Assembly: GCA_047639475.1 (NCBI GenBank)
Contig: JBLIOD010000006.1
Location: forward strand, 1-64,000
Reading direction: 5' to 3'
Length of the DNA: 64,000 nucleotides
From: JAAELZ01 sp047639475
Lineage (GTDB): Bacteria; Pseudomonadota; Gammaproteobacteria; Arenicellales; Poriferihabitantaceae
Shown here: one piece after another, positions 27,063 through 36,713 of the stretch
Layout: each line of letters opens with the position of its first letter
How positions within the stretch are numbered: position 1 is the stretch's first letter
Notes under the pieces: generated by a model
What the model saw: only the letters and a program-made list of their open reading frames with translations
Told to the model about the DNA's origin: nothing
Databases searched by the model: none
Position numbers and translations under genes: made by a program

Positions 27063-27667
27063 TTTATAAGGTTGGCGTAACTGGCGGAATTGGATCTGGA
27101 AAATCGAGCGTTACCCAGCACTTTGCCGACTTCAATGTCCCTACTTTTAGCTCAGATACCATTGCCCGTGAATTGTGTGAACCCGGTCAGGCGTCCTATG
27201 TTGAGATAGTGGGTACTTTTGGACGCCGTATCTTAAATGAAGATAATACCCTCAATAGAGCTGAACTCGGGAGTATCGTATTCAATGACAAGGCGCAATT
27301 GAAACGCTTAGAAGCCATTCTACATCCCGCCATATTTAAAACCATGCATGAGCGCGCGCAGTCAGCGCAATCACCCTACTGTATATTAGACATTCCTTTA
27401 CTGGTAGGCACTAATGAACAACTAGCTGTTCATCGTATTTTAGTGGTTAACACCGACGCTGAATTACGAAAGCAACGGGTTATGCAGCGCAGTGGCTGGT
27501 CTGCTGAAAAAACGCAATCGGTTATGGATAACCAACTCTCTAACGCTGAACTTATTTCTGCTGCTGACGACGTTATTGTTAACAACGCAACCCTAGCTGA
27601 ACTAGTCCCGCTAGTGAAAAAATTGCATCAAGGTTATTTAACGCTTGCTCGAGCACGAAACTATTAG
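27059..27667 (+). CDS. coaE: Dephospho-CoA kinase
   Basis: Phosphorylates dephospho-CoA in the final step of CoA synthesis. I start it at TTG 27059, which overlaps the pilD stop (TTGA) and gives MIYKVGVTGGIGSGKSSV. The P-loop GGIGSGKS then lies at residues 9-16, as usual, and the length (202) fits the family; the frame is open further upstream inside pilD but that is not conserved. DIPLL and the LID region with QRVMQRSG follow. pilD-coaE coupling is conserved in gammaproteobacteria. yacG, often next, is absent. Confidence 0.93.
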   Translation: MIYKVGVTGGIGSGKSSVTQHFADFNVPTFSSDTIARELCEPGQASYVEIVGTFGRRILNEDNTLNRAELGSIVFNDKAQLKRLEAILHPAIFKTMHERAQSAQSPYCILDIPLLVGTNEQLAVHRILVVNTDAELRKQRVMQRSGWSAEKTQSVMDNQLSNAELISAADDVIVNNATLAELVPLVKKLHQGYLTLARARNY

Positions 27668-27674
27668 GTTGAGG

Positions 27675-28079
27675 TTAGCTGGCTAATGCCTGATTTGCCA
27701 AGTTTAATAAAGGCACCGCAGCTTCCAACAAATCTAATTCTGCTATGGCCGACGGCTCTGCCCAAAGTGTCGTTTGCCCTTCTAAACCAATGGGTTTACC
27801 TTCCCATTGCTGACAGAGGTAAGTATGTAAACGCACATCAGCGTGAGCATAATTGTGTTCTAAAACCGTTAATGGTTGCTGTGCAACAAGTGTTATACCT
27901 AACTCTTCTTTTAGCTCACGCACCAAAGCGTCAACAGCGCTTTCTCCCGGTTCTAACTTACCGCCTGGAAATTCCCATTTTCCTGCGCAATCGGTTCCTT
28001 CAGGCCTTTGCTGAGCAAACAATTGAGCATGTTCGTTTATCAATATACCGACGGCCACATCAATCCGTTTACGCGCCAT
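27675..28079 (-). CDS. mutT: 8-oxo-dGTP diphosphatase MutT-like Nudix hydrolase
   Basis: Cleaves oxidised nucleotides so they are not built into DNA. From ATG 28077-28079 the protein has 134 residues and starts MARKRIDVAVGILI; a further upstream start at 28112 would overlap argJ. The Nudix box is complete, from GGKLEPGES through RELKEELGI. WEFPGG precedes it as in MutT. It lies 13 bases after argJ; secA-argJ-mutT is a conserved order. Confidence 0.92.
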   Translation of the reverse strand: MARKRIDVAVGILINEHAQLFAQQRPEGTDCAGKWEFPGGKLEPGESAVDALVRELKEELGITLVAQQPLTVLEHNYAHADVRLHTYLCQQWEGKPIGLEGQTTLWAEPSAIAELDLLEAAVPLLNLANQALAS

Positions 28080-28092
28080 CAACTCAATCTTA

Positions 28093-29337
28093 TTAACTGC
28101 GGTAGTCCGCATTAATCTCTATATAACCGTGAGTAAGATCACAGGTCCAGACTGTGGCGCAGCCTTTACTCTCACACCCCAGATCAACATCAACAACAAT
28201 ATTTTGTCCAGCCAAGTGTTTGTTCACTTTGGCCTCTTGGTAGTCTGCTACAGGGCCATCACCGGCAGCGATAGCAACGCCGCCCATGCTTATAGCCAAT
28301 TTATCTAGCACAATGGGTTCATCGGTCTTACCCACCGCCATCACGATTCGCCCCCAATTTGCATCTTCTCCTGCAATGGCCGTTTTTACCAGAGGTGAAT
28401 TAGCGATGCTTTTGGCTACGACCTTTGCTGATTCATTTGTCGCAGCACCTGAAACATTGATGGTGATAAACTTTGAAGCGCCCTCTCCATCTTTGGCTAC
28501 TTGTTGAGCGAGATCAATCATAACGGCAGACAAGACCGATTGGAAGTTTTTAAAATCTGGCATACTTTGTATTAACTCCGTCGCATACCCCTCTCCTGTC
28601 GCAAACAACAAACAAGTGTCTGAGGTAGAAGTATCTGAATCAACCGTCATACAGTTAAAGCTCTCGCTATTGGCGTTACTGAGTGCGTGTTGCAGGCTGG
28701 CCTGATCAACTTTAGCATCAGTAAAAACATACGCTAACATCGTCGCCATATTAGGCTCAATCATGCCCGAGCCCTTTGCCACGCCGGCAATATTGATGGT
28801 CTCGCCATCTATTTGGCATTGCCCGCAGGCCAACTTGGGATAAGTATCTGTCGTGCCAATCGCGTTGGCCAAAGACAGCCAATTCTGATTGCTGTTCAAA
28901 ATAATTTTATTGTCGATCGCTTTAAGCAGCGTGTCGACTTTTAGCTGTTCTCCTATTACCCCAGTAGACGAGACAAATATTTGTTGGTCATCTATCGAAC
29001 CAATTTTGTTAGCAACCGCTGAAGCCATGGCCTCTACGGCTAATTGCCCTTGTGCTCCGGTGCAAACATTGGCATTGCCTGCATTCACCACCATCGCTGT
29101 GGCTGATTTATCCACCGTTTGACTGCTAAGCACTTGTCGAGACCAAAGCACGGCAGGCCCGGCAGTGTTAGATTGTGTAAAGACACCCGCTGCTCTGGTA
29201 TGCGGTCCACAGCACACGACGGCTAAATCATCTCTATCCTGATAACGTTCGCCGCTGGCAGCAGTCGCTATTTTTACCCCTTTCACTATGGGCATCGTAG
29301 GCATACTAGCGGGTGCTAGCGGTGAAACCTTTAACAT
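28093..29337 (-). CDS. argJ: Bifunctional glutamate N-acetyltransferase / amino-acid acetyltransferase ArgJ
   Basis: Recycles acetyl groups in arginine synthesis by moving acetyl from N-acetylornithine to glutamate. The 414-residue precursor has the self-cleavage site at the conserved NMATMLAYVFTDA segment, where the Thr becomes the N-terminal nucleophile of the beta chain. The KGSGMIEPNMATM lead and the EDANWGRI motif are clear. It lies 19 bases after secA. Whether this one is bifunctional cannot be read from sequence. Confidence 0.95.
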   Translation of the reverse strand: MLKVSPLAPASMPTMPIVKGVKIATAASGERYQDRDDLAVVCCGPHTRAAGVFTQSNTAGPAVLWSRQVLSSQTVDKSATAMVVNAGNANVCTGAQGQLAVEAMASAVANKIGSIDDQQIFVSSTGVIGEQLKVDTLLKAIDNKIILNSNQNWLSLANAIGTTDTYPKLACGQCQIDGETINIAGVAKGSGMIEPNMATMLAYVFTDAKVDQASLQHALSNANSESFNCMTVDSDTSTSDTCLLFATGEGYATELIQSMPDFKNFQSVLSAVMIDLAQQVAKDGEGASKFITINVSGAATNESAKVVAKSIANSPLVKTAIAGEDANWGRIVMAVGKTDEPIVLDKLAISMGGVAIAAGDGPVADYQEAKVNKHLAGQNIVVDVDLGCESKGCATVWTCDLTHGYIEINADYRS

Positions 29338-29356
29338 AGGCGGTACTTAGAATAGG

Positions 29357-32080
29357 TTAGGCCAACGCACCGTGGCATTTCTTATATTTTTTACCAGAAC
29401 CACAAGGGCAAGTATCGTTACGGCCGATTTTTGGTACTGACGGTTGTGCTTTTTTAGCAGCTGGTGCAGGCCTGGCAGTTGGTGTAGCAGCTTGCGCATT
29501 CTGTACCGCAGTTTCAGCAGCAGACTCCGTGTTTAGCTGTGGGTGATTAAATTCCATCTCTTGTTGCTTTCGTTGCGCTTCCATTTCAGCCACTTCTTCT
29601 TCGCTGCGCAGCTGTACTTTGGATAACATGCCCACCACTTCGTACTTAACCACATCTAACATGTCTTCAAACAAAGTAAAGGCTTCGCGCTTGTACTCTT
29701 GTTTCGGGTCTTTTTGCGCGTAACCACGAAGCCCAATACCTTGACGCAAATGGTCCATATTTGACAGGTGTTCTTTCCAATGTTCATCTAATACTTGCAG
29801 CATTACCGCCTTCTCGAGGTGGCGTACCGCCCCTTCGCTGGCCTTGGCTTCTTTAGCTTGGTAAGCCACAATATATGCTGCTTCGATTTTGTCGCGCAGG
29901 GTTTCTTCGTACAGGCTGTCATCTTGAGTTAACCAGTCACTCACCGGCATCGTTAAACCAAATTCGCGGGTAATTGAATCTTCTAAACCTGAAATATCCC
30001 ACTGTTCTTCTAGCGATTCTGGAGCAATATGTTGTGCAAACACTTCACTGACCACTTCCGTTGTCATTGCCTGAATATTGTCAGATACATCCTCAACGTC
30101 CATCAAATGATTACGTTGTTGGTAAACTACTTTACGTTGTTCGTTGGCTACATCATCATAATCTAGCAATTGCTTTCGCATATCAAAGTTATGCCCTTCT
30201 ACTTTACGCTGCGCATTTTCAATGGCTTTGTTTACCCAAGGGTGTTCAATCGCTTCACCCTCTTCCATACCCAACTTTTGCATTACGCTGGCAATGCGTT
30301 CAGATCCAAATATGCGCATCAAACTGTCTTCTAAAGACAAATAGAAACTACTGCTGCCAGGGTCGCCTTGGCGTCCGCAACGACCTCGCAATTGATTATC
30401 CACGCGGCGTGACTCATTTCGCTCTGTGCCGACAACATACAAGCCCCCTGATTTTACAACCGCATCATGTCTTTCTTGCCAAGCAACTGTGAGCTGCTCA
30501 ATGTCAGCACTGTCACCCGCCTTTTCAATGTCAGACTGCAAACTGCCGCCCAAAACAATATCAGTACCACGACCTGCCATATTGGTTGCGATGGTGATAG
30601 CACCAGGACTACCTGCATTGGCAACAATATCAGCTTCACGCTCATGCTGTTTGGCATTTAAGACTTGGTGTTCAATTTTTTCCTTGGTCAGCATCTCAGA
30701 TAATAACTCAGATGATTCAATAGAAGCCGTGCCCACCAAAACTGGCTGACCACTCTCGACACTTTGCATAATCTGATCACGTATAGCAGTAAATTTCTCG
30801 TTCATGGTCCGAAAAACCAAATCAGCGTGGTCTACACGTGTCAGTGGTTTATTGGTTGGCATAACCACTACTTCCAAGTTGTATATTTGCTCAAATTCAG
30901 GGGCTTCGGTATCTGCTGTACCTGTCATGCCTGACAAAGACGAATACAATCTAAAGTAATTCTGGAAAGTAATCGAAGCCAAGGTTTGGTTTTCGCGTTG
31001 AATCTCCACACCTTCTTTTGCTTCGACTGCTTGATGCAAACCATCAGACCACCGTCTTCCTGCCATCATGCGACCCGTAAACTCGTCAACAATGATCACT
31101 TCATTTTCTTGCACGATGTATTCGACATCTTTCGTGAATAAGTAATGTGCTCGCAAGGCAGCATAAAGATGGTGCATTAAACTCACGTTATTCACGTCAT
31201 ACAAGGAACCATCTTCACTCAGTAGCCCTGCATCACTCAATAGCTGTTCCGCTTTTTCGTGCCCAGATTCCGTTAAAGTAGCGCGCTTGGCTTTCTCATC
31301 TATAACGAAGTCCTTTGGATCTTCTTCATCCGTTTCTAGTTCAAGGCTTGGTACGATCTTATTGATAGCCTGATACAAATCAACATTGTCATCCGAAGGC
31401 CCTGAAATAATAAGTGGTGTACGGGCTTCATCAATCAATATTGAGTCAACCTCATCAATTACCGCAAAACCCAGCCCGCGTTGGGCGCGCTGTTCAGCGC
31501 TAAACGCCATGTTGTCGCGTAAGTAATCAAAGCCATATTCGTTATTCGTGCCATACACGATATCGCAGACATAAGCCTTTTGCTTCTCTTCTTGAGGTTG
31601 GCCAGATTGAATAACCCCCACGCTCAAGCCCATGAATTCATAGACTTCACCCATCCATTCTGCGTCGCGGCGAGCCAAGTAATCATTCACTGTAATGATA
31701 TGAACGGCTCCGCCACTTAAGGTATTTAAATAGGCAGGCAGAGTGGCAACCAAAGTTTTACCTTCGCCCGTTTTCATTTCAGCAATCTTGCCGTCATGCA
31801 AAACTATACCGCCTATCATTTGTACGTCATAATGGCGCAAGCCTAAGGAACGCACCGCGCCTTCACGCACGGCAGCAAAGGCTTCAGGCAGCAATTGCTC
31901 CAAGGTCTCACCTGACTTGAAACGATCACGAAAAACGTCGGTACGACCGCGTAATTCTTCGTCAGATAAAGCCTGCATTTGAGATTCATAGGCGTTGATT
32001 TCATCAACGCTCTTGTTCATTTCTTTTAGTAACCGTTGATTACGGTTACCGAACACTTTGGTTAGCGCTTTTGTCAGCAT
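29357..32080 (-). CDS. secA: Preprotein translocase ATPase SecA
   Basis: The motor of the SecYEG channel, 907 residues. The N-terminal DEAD-like domain has MKTGEGKTLVATLPAYL; the Walker B-type segment VIDEVDSILIDEARTPL and the TNMAGRGTDIVLGG motif of the second ATPase fold are present. The C-terminus keeps the zinc-binding CPCGSGKKYKKCH, which contacts SecB and lipid, preceded by an Ala/Pro-rich linker. argJ follows; dciA and lpxC lie upstream. Confidence 0.98.
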   Translation of the reverse strand: MLTKALTKVFGNRNQRLLKEMNKSVDEINAYESQMQALSDEELRGRTDVFRDRFKSGETLEQLLPEAFAAVREGAVRSLGLRHYDVQMIGGIVLHDGKIAEMKTGEGKTLVATLPAYLNTLSGGAVHIITVNDYLARRDAEWMGEVYEFMGLSVGVIQSGQPQEEKQKAYVCDIVYGTNNEYGFDYLRDNMAFSAEQRAQRGLGFAVIDEVDSILIDEARTPLIISGPSDDNVDLYQAINKIVPSLELETDEEDPKDFVIDEKAKRATLTESGHEKAEQLLSDAGLLSEDGSLYDVNNVSLMHHLYAALRAHYLFTKDVEYIVQENEVIIVDEFTGRMMAGRRWSDGLHQAVEAKEGVEIQRENQTLASITFQNYFRLYSSLSGMTGTADTEAPEFEQIYNLEVVVMPTNKPLTRVDHADLVFRTMNEKFTAIRDQIMQSVESGQPVLVGTASIESSELLSEMLTKEKIEHQVLNAKQHEREADIVANAGSPGAITIATNMAGRGTDIVLGGSLQSDIEKAGDSADIEQLTVAWQERHDAVVKSGGLYVVGTERNESRRVDNQLRGRCGRQGDPGSSSFYLSLEDSLMRIFGSERIASVMQKLGMEEGEAIEHPWVNKAIENAQRKVEGHNFDMRKQLLDYDDVANEQRKVVYQQRNHLMDVEDVSDNIQAMTTEVVSEVFAQHIAPESLEEQWDISGLEDSITREFGLTMPVSDWLTQDDSLYEETLRDKIEAAYIVAYQAKEAKASEGAVRHLEKAVMLQVLDEHWKEHLSNMDHLRQGIGLRGYAQKDPKQEYKREAFTLFEDMLDVVKYEVVGMLSKVQLRSEEEVAEMEAQRKQQEMEFNHPQLNTESAAETAVQNAQAATPTARPAPAAKKAQPSVPKIGRNDTCPCGSGKKYKKCHGALA

Positions 32081-32183
32081 CTAATAACTCACTTTTCGAA
32101 TTGTTTTTGTCAGGGCGCTGCTCGCAACTCCGTGTGAACCCACATGGCCACTATGGATCCTGGGGGAGTTTAAGCAGAGCGTT

Positions 32184-32212
32184 GCATTATGTTGAACTAA
32201 ACACCATAATGC
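32184..32212. repeat. 8-bp inverted repeat in the secA-dciA divergent region
   Basis: GCATTATG (32184-32191) and CATAATGC (32205-32212) form a perfect inverted repeat with a 13-base spacer, 42 bases upstream of the dciA ATG and 104 bases upstream of secA. It could be an operator; there is no T-run. Confidence 0.4.
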
Positions 32213-32254
32213 TTTCTATCCCTTTATAAATAAGGCTGTATTATCCACTTTCCA

Positions 32255-32710
32255 ATGCGCGAATTCCAAGTTATTCAAGATTTTTTGCCTGATTTACAAA
32301 CTAAATCTAGTGATCCTCCGGCAGATTATGCCGCACAGCAAAAAGTACACACCATTCTCAACAAACTGTTGGGACAAAGCGCTCAATTTTTAATGCCCAC
32401 CTTGTTTCAATCTGGTCGACTGCTATTAATAACCAAGGCTCCTGTATGGGCTGCTCACATAAAAAATAGACAACAAAGCATCACTGACGAGGCCACGATA
32501 CTTAGGTTAAAGATTACTGAAATTGTGGTGAAAGTTCAGCCAGTAAATCAAGCCAGCACAGAGCAAGCGTTACCTGAAGTGAAGCGTGCTTTATCGACTG
32601 CATCACTCGATTCGATTGCAAAAGTCAGCGATGAAATTGAAAACCCGAAGCTAAAAGAAGCCTTTTCCCGATTACAGGCGAGAATTAAAAACTCAAGAGA
32701 AGGAGCTTAA
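32255..32710 (+). CDS. dciA: DUF721 protein, probable DnaB-loading factor DciA
   Basis: This is a 151-residue protein with the DUF721 pattern. The central part (about residues 45-105) has FLMPTLFQSGRLLLITKAPVWAAHIKNRQQ, which is quoted here only in part (RLLLITKAPVWAAHIKN). DUF721 proteins (DciA) replace DnaC-type loaders in most bacteria lacking dnaC. Position between secA and lpxC is conserved for this family in gammaproteobacteria, in place of E. coli secM. The C-terminal part is charged and helical. Confidence 0.8.
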   Translation: MREFQVIQDFLPDLQTKSSDPPADYAAQQKVHTILNKLLGQSAQFLMPTLFQSGRLLLITKAPVWAAHIKNRQQSITDEATILRLKITEIVVKVQPVNQASTEQALPEVKRALSTASLDSIAKVSDEIENPKLKEAFSRLQARIKNSREGA

Positions 32711-32765
32711 ACTACATTTACCATAGATTAGATGATCGCCAGCAGGTGCTAGGCAACCAGAGGAA

Positions 32766-33683
32766 CTATACTGCTGCTGCGGCAATTCCAGGAACAAAGG
32801 CAATCGGCGCTTCAAGTTCTTCTTCGATAGTGATCAATTCCCAAGCAGATTCATCTGCCATCAATTGTCGAAGAATTTTGTTGTTTAGTGCATGACCGGA
32901 TTTAAACGCGCTAAACGCGCCGATCAATGGATGGCCAATAGTGTATAAATCACCCACTGCATCTAAAATTTTATGCTTCACAAATTCATCGCGATAACGC
33001 AAACCATCGTCGTTCAGGATATGAAACGCATCCATCACTATCGCGTTATCGAAACTTCCACCACGCGCCAAGCCGGCGTCACGCAAGGTTTCGACATCTT
33101 CCATAAAACCGAAGGTACGGGCTCGGCTCACTTCTTTAATGAAAGAGGTGGTTGAAAAATCAACCGTAGCACATTGCTCAGACTTCTTTAAGATCGGGTG
33201 ATCGAAGTTAATGGTAAACGTCACCTTGAAACCTTCGAATGGTTCAAGCTGCACCCACTTATCACCGTCTTCAACTTTAAGTTTTTTCTTAATGCGGATG
33301 AATTTCTTCGCGGCGTTTTGCTCCACGATGCCTGCAGACTGCAACAGAAACACAAAGGGGGCCGCACTGCCATCCATTATCGGTACTTCATGCGTGCTTA
33401 ATTCTACCTTGGCGTTGTCCACGCCCAAGCCTGCAAAAGCCGACATCAAATGTTCAATCGTCGTTATTTTCGCACCGCCAGCTTCAATGGAAGTCGATAA
33501 ACGGGTGTCGGTAACGTTATCTTGTTTGGCAGGAATTTCCATTACGGGATCAAGATCAACTCTATAGAATCTAATACCATGATCAACAGGTGCAGGTTTC
33601 AAAGTTAAATACACTTTTTCACCAGTATGCAGCCCAACGCCGGTCGCGCGAATGACGTTACTTAAAGTTCTTTGTCGAAGCAT
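32766..33683 (-). CDS. lpxC: UDP-3-O-acyl-N-acetylglucosamine deacetylase
   Basis: Catalyses the first committed step of lipid A synthesis. The 305 residues match the usual length. The zinc ligands are visible: His in TIEHLMSAFAGLG and His and Asp in KHKILDAVGDLY; the general-base His is in FKSGHALNN. The N-terminus MLRQRTLSNVIRATGVGLHTG is canonical (quoted in part: TGVGLHTG). It lies convergent to dciA and starts 167 bases from the deoxynucleoside kinase stop. Confidence 0.98.
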   Translation of the reverse strand: MLRQRTLSNVIRATGVGLHTGEKVYLTLKPAPVDHGIRFYRVDLDPVMEIPAKQDNVTDTRLSTSIEAGGAKITTIEHLMSAFAGLGVDNAKVELSTHEVPIMDGSAAPFVFLLQSAGIVEQNAAKKFIRIKKKLKVEDGDKWVQLEPFEGFKVTFTINFDHPILKKSEQCATVDFSTTSFIKEVSRARTFGFMEDVETLRDAGLARGGSFDNAIVMDAFHILNDDGLRYRDEFVKHKILDAVGDLYTIGHPLIGAFSAFKSGHALNNKILRQLMADESAWELITIEEELEAPIAFVPGIAAAAV

Positions 33684-33849
33684 TAATAGAGGAGTTTCCG
33701 AATAGGATATGGCAAGCTAATTTGGCGCCGATTTTATAATAAATCAAACTGTTATTGTAGGAGATTGGTCCAAAACTCGCCTTTTAGCTTGCTATTGAAG
33801 CTTTAAGAGGCATTTTGACAAGAATTAACCAGCCTTTTCTTTCGAATGC

Positions 33850-34479
33850 TTAATCCACCAAAGGATTAAAGTAATTTCTTCCGGGTTTACCTTTGCGTAT
33901 TTCATCAATCAATAAATTGAAATGGTCTTGGTTTTCGATGAAGTTCAAGGTTTCAGCATTCACTATTAACAGGGGTGAAGCATAATAGTTTAAAAAGTAT
34001 CGAGAATAGGTATCTGACAAATCCTTAAGATAATCAGGGTGAATTTGTTGCTCATACTCTACGCCTCTGCGCGAAATACGGCGCTGCAAGGTTTCAGTCG
34101 ATGCCTGTAAATAAACCACCAAGTCTGGCACAGGCACTTGTGGGGATAGCGCTTGATATACTTCGTCATACAGATCTAGTTCATCGGCTTCTAGGGTTAA
34201 CTCAGCAAACAACGGATCTTTTCCAAGCATAAAATCTGAAACGACCCCGCTGGAAAATAGATCGGTTTGACTGAGGCCCCGCAGTTGTTTTACTCGTTGA
34301 AACAGGAAGTACAACTGCGTTTGCATGGCATACTGGTCAGGCTGCTCATAGAACCGTTCTAGAAAGGGGTTTTCAGCAGGCTGTTCCAACAACTCATCAA
34401 AACCGAACTCTTTGGCTATACGCTTGGTGAGCGTGGTTTTACCCACACCAATGGGACCTTCAACAACGATATGACTCAT
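33850..34479 (-). CDS. Deoxynucleoside kinase
   Basis: This is a 209-residue kinase of the dCK/dGK family that phosphorylates deoxynucleosides in salvage. The P-loop GPIGVGKT is at residues 8-15. Also seen are the acidic base-binding segment ELLEQPAENPFLERFYEQ (about 29-46), the DRY-like position replaced by SDFMLGKDPLF, and the LID RRISRRGVEYEQ. A very good ribosome site (GGGAGG) stands before the ATG. It follows metG by 16 bases and may be cotranscribed. Base preference cannot be assigned. Confidence 0.88.
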   Translation of the reverse strand: MSHIVVEGPIGVGKTTLTKRIAKEFGFDELLEQPAENPFLERFYEQPDQYAMQTQLYFLFQRVKQLRGLSQTDLFSSGVVSDFMLGKDPLFAELTLEADELDLYDEVYQALSPQVPVPDLVVYLQASTETLQRRISRRGVEYEQQIHPDYLKDLSDTYSRYFLNYYASPLLIVNAETLNFIENQDHFNLLIDEIRKGKPGRNYFNPLVD

Positions 34480-34495
34480 AAAGACCTCCCGATGC

Positions 34496-36532
34496 TTACT
34501 TTACCCGCATACCAGGCATAGCGCCGTCGTCGGGGTTAAGCAAAAATATATCCTCTCCTCCTGGACCTGCCGCCAACACCATGCCTTCTGATACGCCAAA
34601 ACGCATTTTACGCGGCGCCAAATTGGCGACCATCACGGTCTTTTTACCAATGAGGTCTTGCGGTTGGTAGGCAGACTTAATGCCAGAGAATACCTGTCGT
34701 TGTTCACCGCCCAAGTCTAGGGTGAGTTGTAATAATTTATCGGCTCCTTCTACTGCTTGAGCATCCACTATGTCGACTACGCGCAAATCAATCTTCGCAA
34801 AGGCGTCAAAATCGATTACGTCGCTTATCGGGTCATCAGCCAATGGTCCGGTGACAACGGGCGCGGCTTCTTGCAATGTCGTGTCACCCTGCTTTGATTC
34901 TTCTATCATTTGTTCTACTTTATCTGCGTCCACTCGCGTCATGAGTGGCTTAAATTTATTGATTGAATGGCTCAACAATGTCGCATCGTAATCGACCCAT
35001 TGCATTTCTTCGATATTCAAAAAAGCTTCTACTTGCTTTGCCAGCTCAGGCAATACTGGCTTTATATAGTTAACCAGCACTCTGAACAAATTGATGCCCT
35101 GCGTGCACACGCCTTGCACCTCAGATTTTCGCTGTTCGTCTTTGATCAACACCCATGGCTCTGCCGCATCGATATATTGATTCGCCAAATCCGCCAAACG
35201 CATGATTTCGCGCATGGCTTTACTGTATTGACGGCCTTCGTAAGCACTGGCAATTGAATCGCCTGAAGCGGTGAAGGTATTGAACAACGCCTGGTCCGGC
35301 AAGCTCTCCGATAATTGGCTATCGAATTGTTTAACAATGAACCCAGCGCAGCGACTGGCGATATTAACCAATTTGCCCACCAAGTCCGAATTAACCCGCG
35401 CTTGAAAGTCACTAAGGTTCAAATCTAAGTCGTCAATGCCATTGTCTAACTTGGTAGCGAAGTAGTAACGCAAATACGCTGGATTTAAATTATTCAAGTA
35501 CGTGCGCGCCATAATAAAAGTGCCTTTTGACTTCGACATTTTCTGGCCATCCACGGTTAAAAATCCGTGACACCACACACTGCTCGGTGTTCTGTAACCT
35601 GCTCCCTTTAATTCAGCCGGCCAAAACAAAGTATGAAAGCGCGCGATATCTTTGCCAATGAAATGCACCATTTCACATTTACTGTTTGGCGCCAAGAAGT
35701 CATCAAACTCCAATCCATCTGTGCGATCACAGAGGTTTTTGAAACTGGCCAAATAGCCAATGGGTGCGTCCATCCACACGTAAAAATATTTGTCTTTCTC
35801 ACCAGGGATTTCAAAACCCCAATAAGGCGCATTTCGTGAAATGTCCCAATCAAACAAAGTATCTTCAAATAGCTCCTTTTGCTTATTCGCAATCTCTACT
35901 TGCGTGTGACCAGCGTCTAGCCAGTCTGCCAAGAAATCTTGAAAGTCACTGAGCTTAAAAAATAGCTGCTCAGAGTCACGTTCTTCAGGCGTCGCACCCG
36001 ACACCACTGAAACAGGGTCGATTAGATCTGTTGGGGAATACGTTTCACCACACACATCGCAGTTATCACCGTATTGGTCAACAGATTTGCAGTTTGGACA
36101 GGTGCCTTTTACAAAGCGATCTGGCAGGAACATCGCCTTTTCAGGGTCATAAAGCTGCTGAATGGTTTGCCTTTTTATATGACCATTTTCCTTGAGCTTC
36201 AGGTAGATCTCAGAGGAAATTTCACGGTTCTCATCAGAATGAGTGGTGTAATAATTATCAAATGCCACGCCAAACTCACTAAAGTCAGCATAATGCTCCG
36301 CTTGTACGCGATCTATTAATTGTTGCGGTGTAATGCCCTCAGCTTCAGCTCGCAGCATAATCGCGGTGCCGTGCGCATCGTCAGCACAAACAAAATGACA
36401 TTCATTACCGCGCATTTTTTGAAAGCGCGTCCAAACATCAACCTGTATATATTCAACTAAATGGCCAATATGGATAGGCCCGTTGGCGTATGGCAATGCA
36501 CTGGTTACCAGAATTCGTCTCGACTGTGCCAT
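34496..36532 (-). CDS. metG: Methionyl-tRNA synthetase
   Basis: Charges tRNA-Met. The 678-residue protein has the HIGH motif at residues 21-24, a zinc knuckle CPNC/CDVC, and the KMSKS motif at 331-335. A C-terminal tRNA-binding EMAP-like domain starts near residue 575 with FAKIDLRVVDIVDA. The ATG at 36530-36532 faces the divergent mrp gene across 181 bases. The length and all domains are normal for gammaproteobacterial MetG. Confidence 0.98.
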   Translation of the reverse strand: MAQSRRILVTSALPYANGPIHIGHLVEYIQVDVWTRFQKMRGNECHFVCADDAHGTAIMLRAEAEGITPQQLIDRVQAEHYADFSEFGVAFDNYYTTHSDENREISSEIYLKLKENGHIKRQTIQQLYDPEKAMFLPDRFVKGTCPNCKSVDQYGDNCDVCGETYSPTDLIDPVSVVSGATPEERDSEQLFFKLSDFQDFLADWLDAGHTQVEIANKQKELFEDTLFDWDISRNAPYWGFEIPGEKDKYFYVWMDAPIGYLASFKNLCDRTDGLEFDDFLAPNSKCEMVHFIGKDIARFHTLFWPAELKGAGYRTPSSVWCHGFLTVDGQKMSKSKGTFIMARTYLNNLNPAYLRYYFATKLDNGIDDLDLNLSDFQARVNSDLVGKLVNIASRCAGFIVKQFDSQLSESLPDQALFNTFTASGDSIASAYEGRQYSKAMREIMRLADLANQYIDAAEPWVLIKDEQRKSEVQGVCTQGINLFRVLVNYIKPVLPELAKQVEAFLNIEEMQWVDYDATLLSHSINKFKPLMTRVDADKVEQMIEESKQGDTTLQEAAPVVTGPLADDPISDVIDFDAFAKIDLRVVDIVDAQAVEGADKLLQLTLDLGGEQRQVFSGIKSAYQPQDLIGKKTVMVANLAPRKMRFGVSEGMVLAAGPGGEDIFLLNPDDGAMPGMRVK

Positions 36533-36713
36533 AAGGCTTAATATTTGCGTGGCTAAAGGTTATAGTCAGGGGCCTAAATCACAGATTTGTTTTGGCACCG
36601 AAGAGGTGGCAAATTATACGCAATTGCAGCATTGAAAACACTGGCTTGATAGTCTAATTACAAGCCCCATATGTTTACCTATATTCTAACGAAACACTCC
36701 ATCGGATCACAGT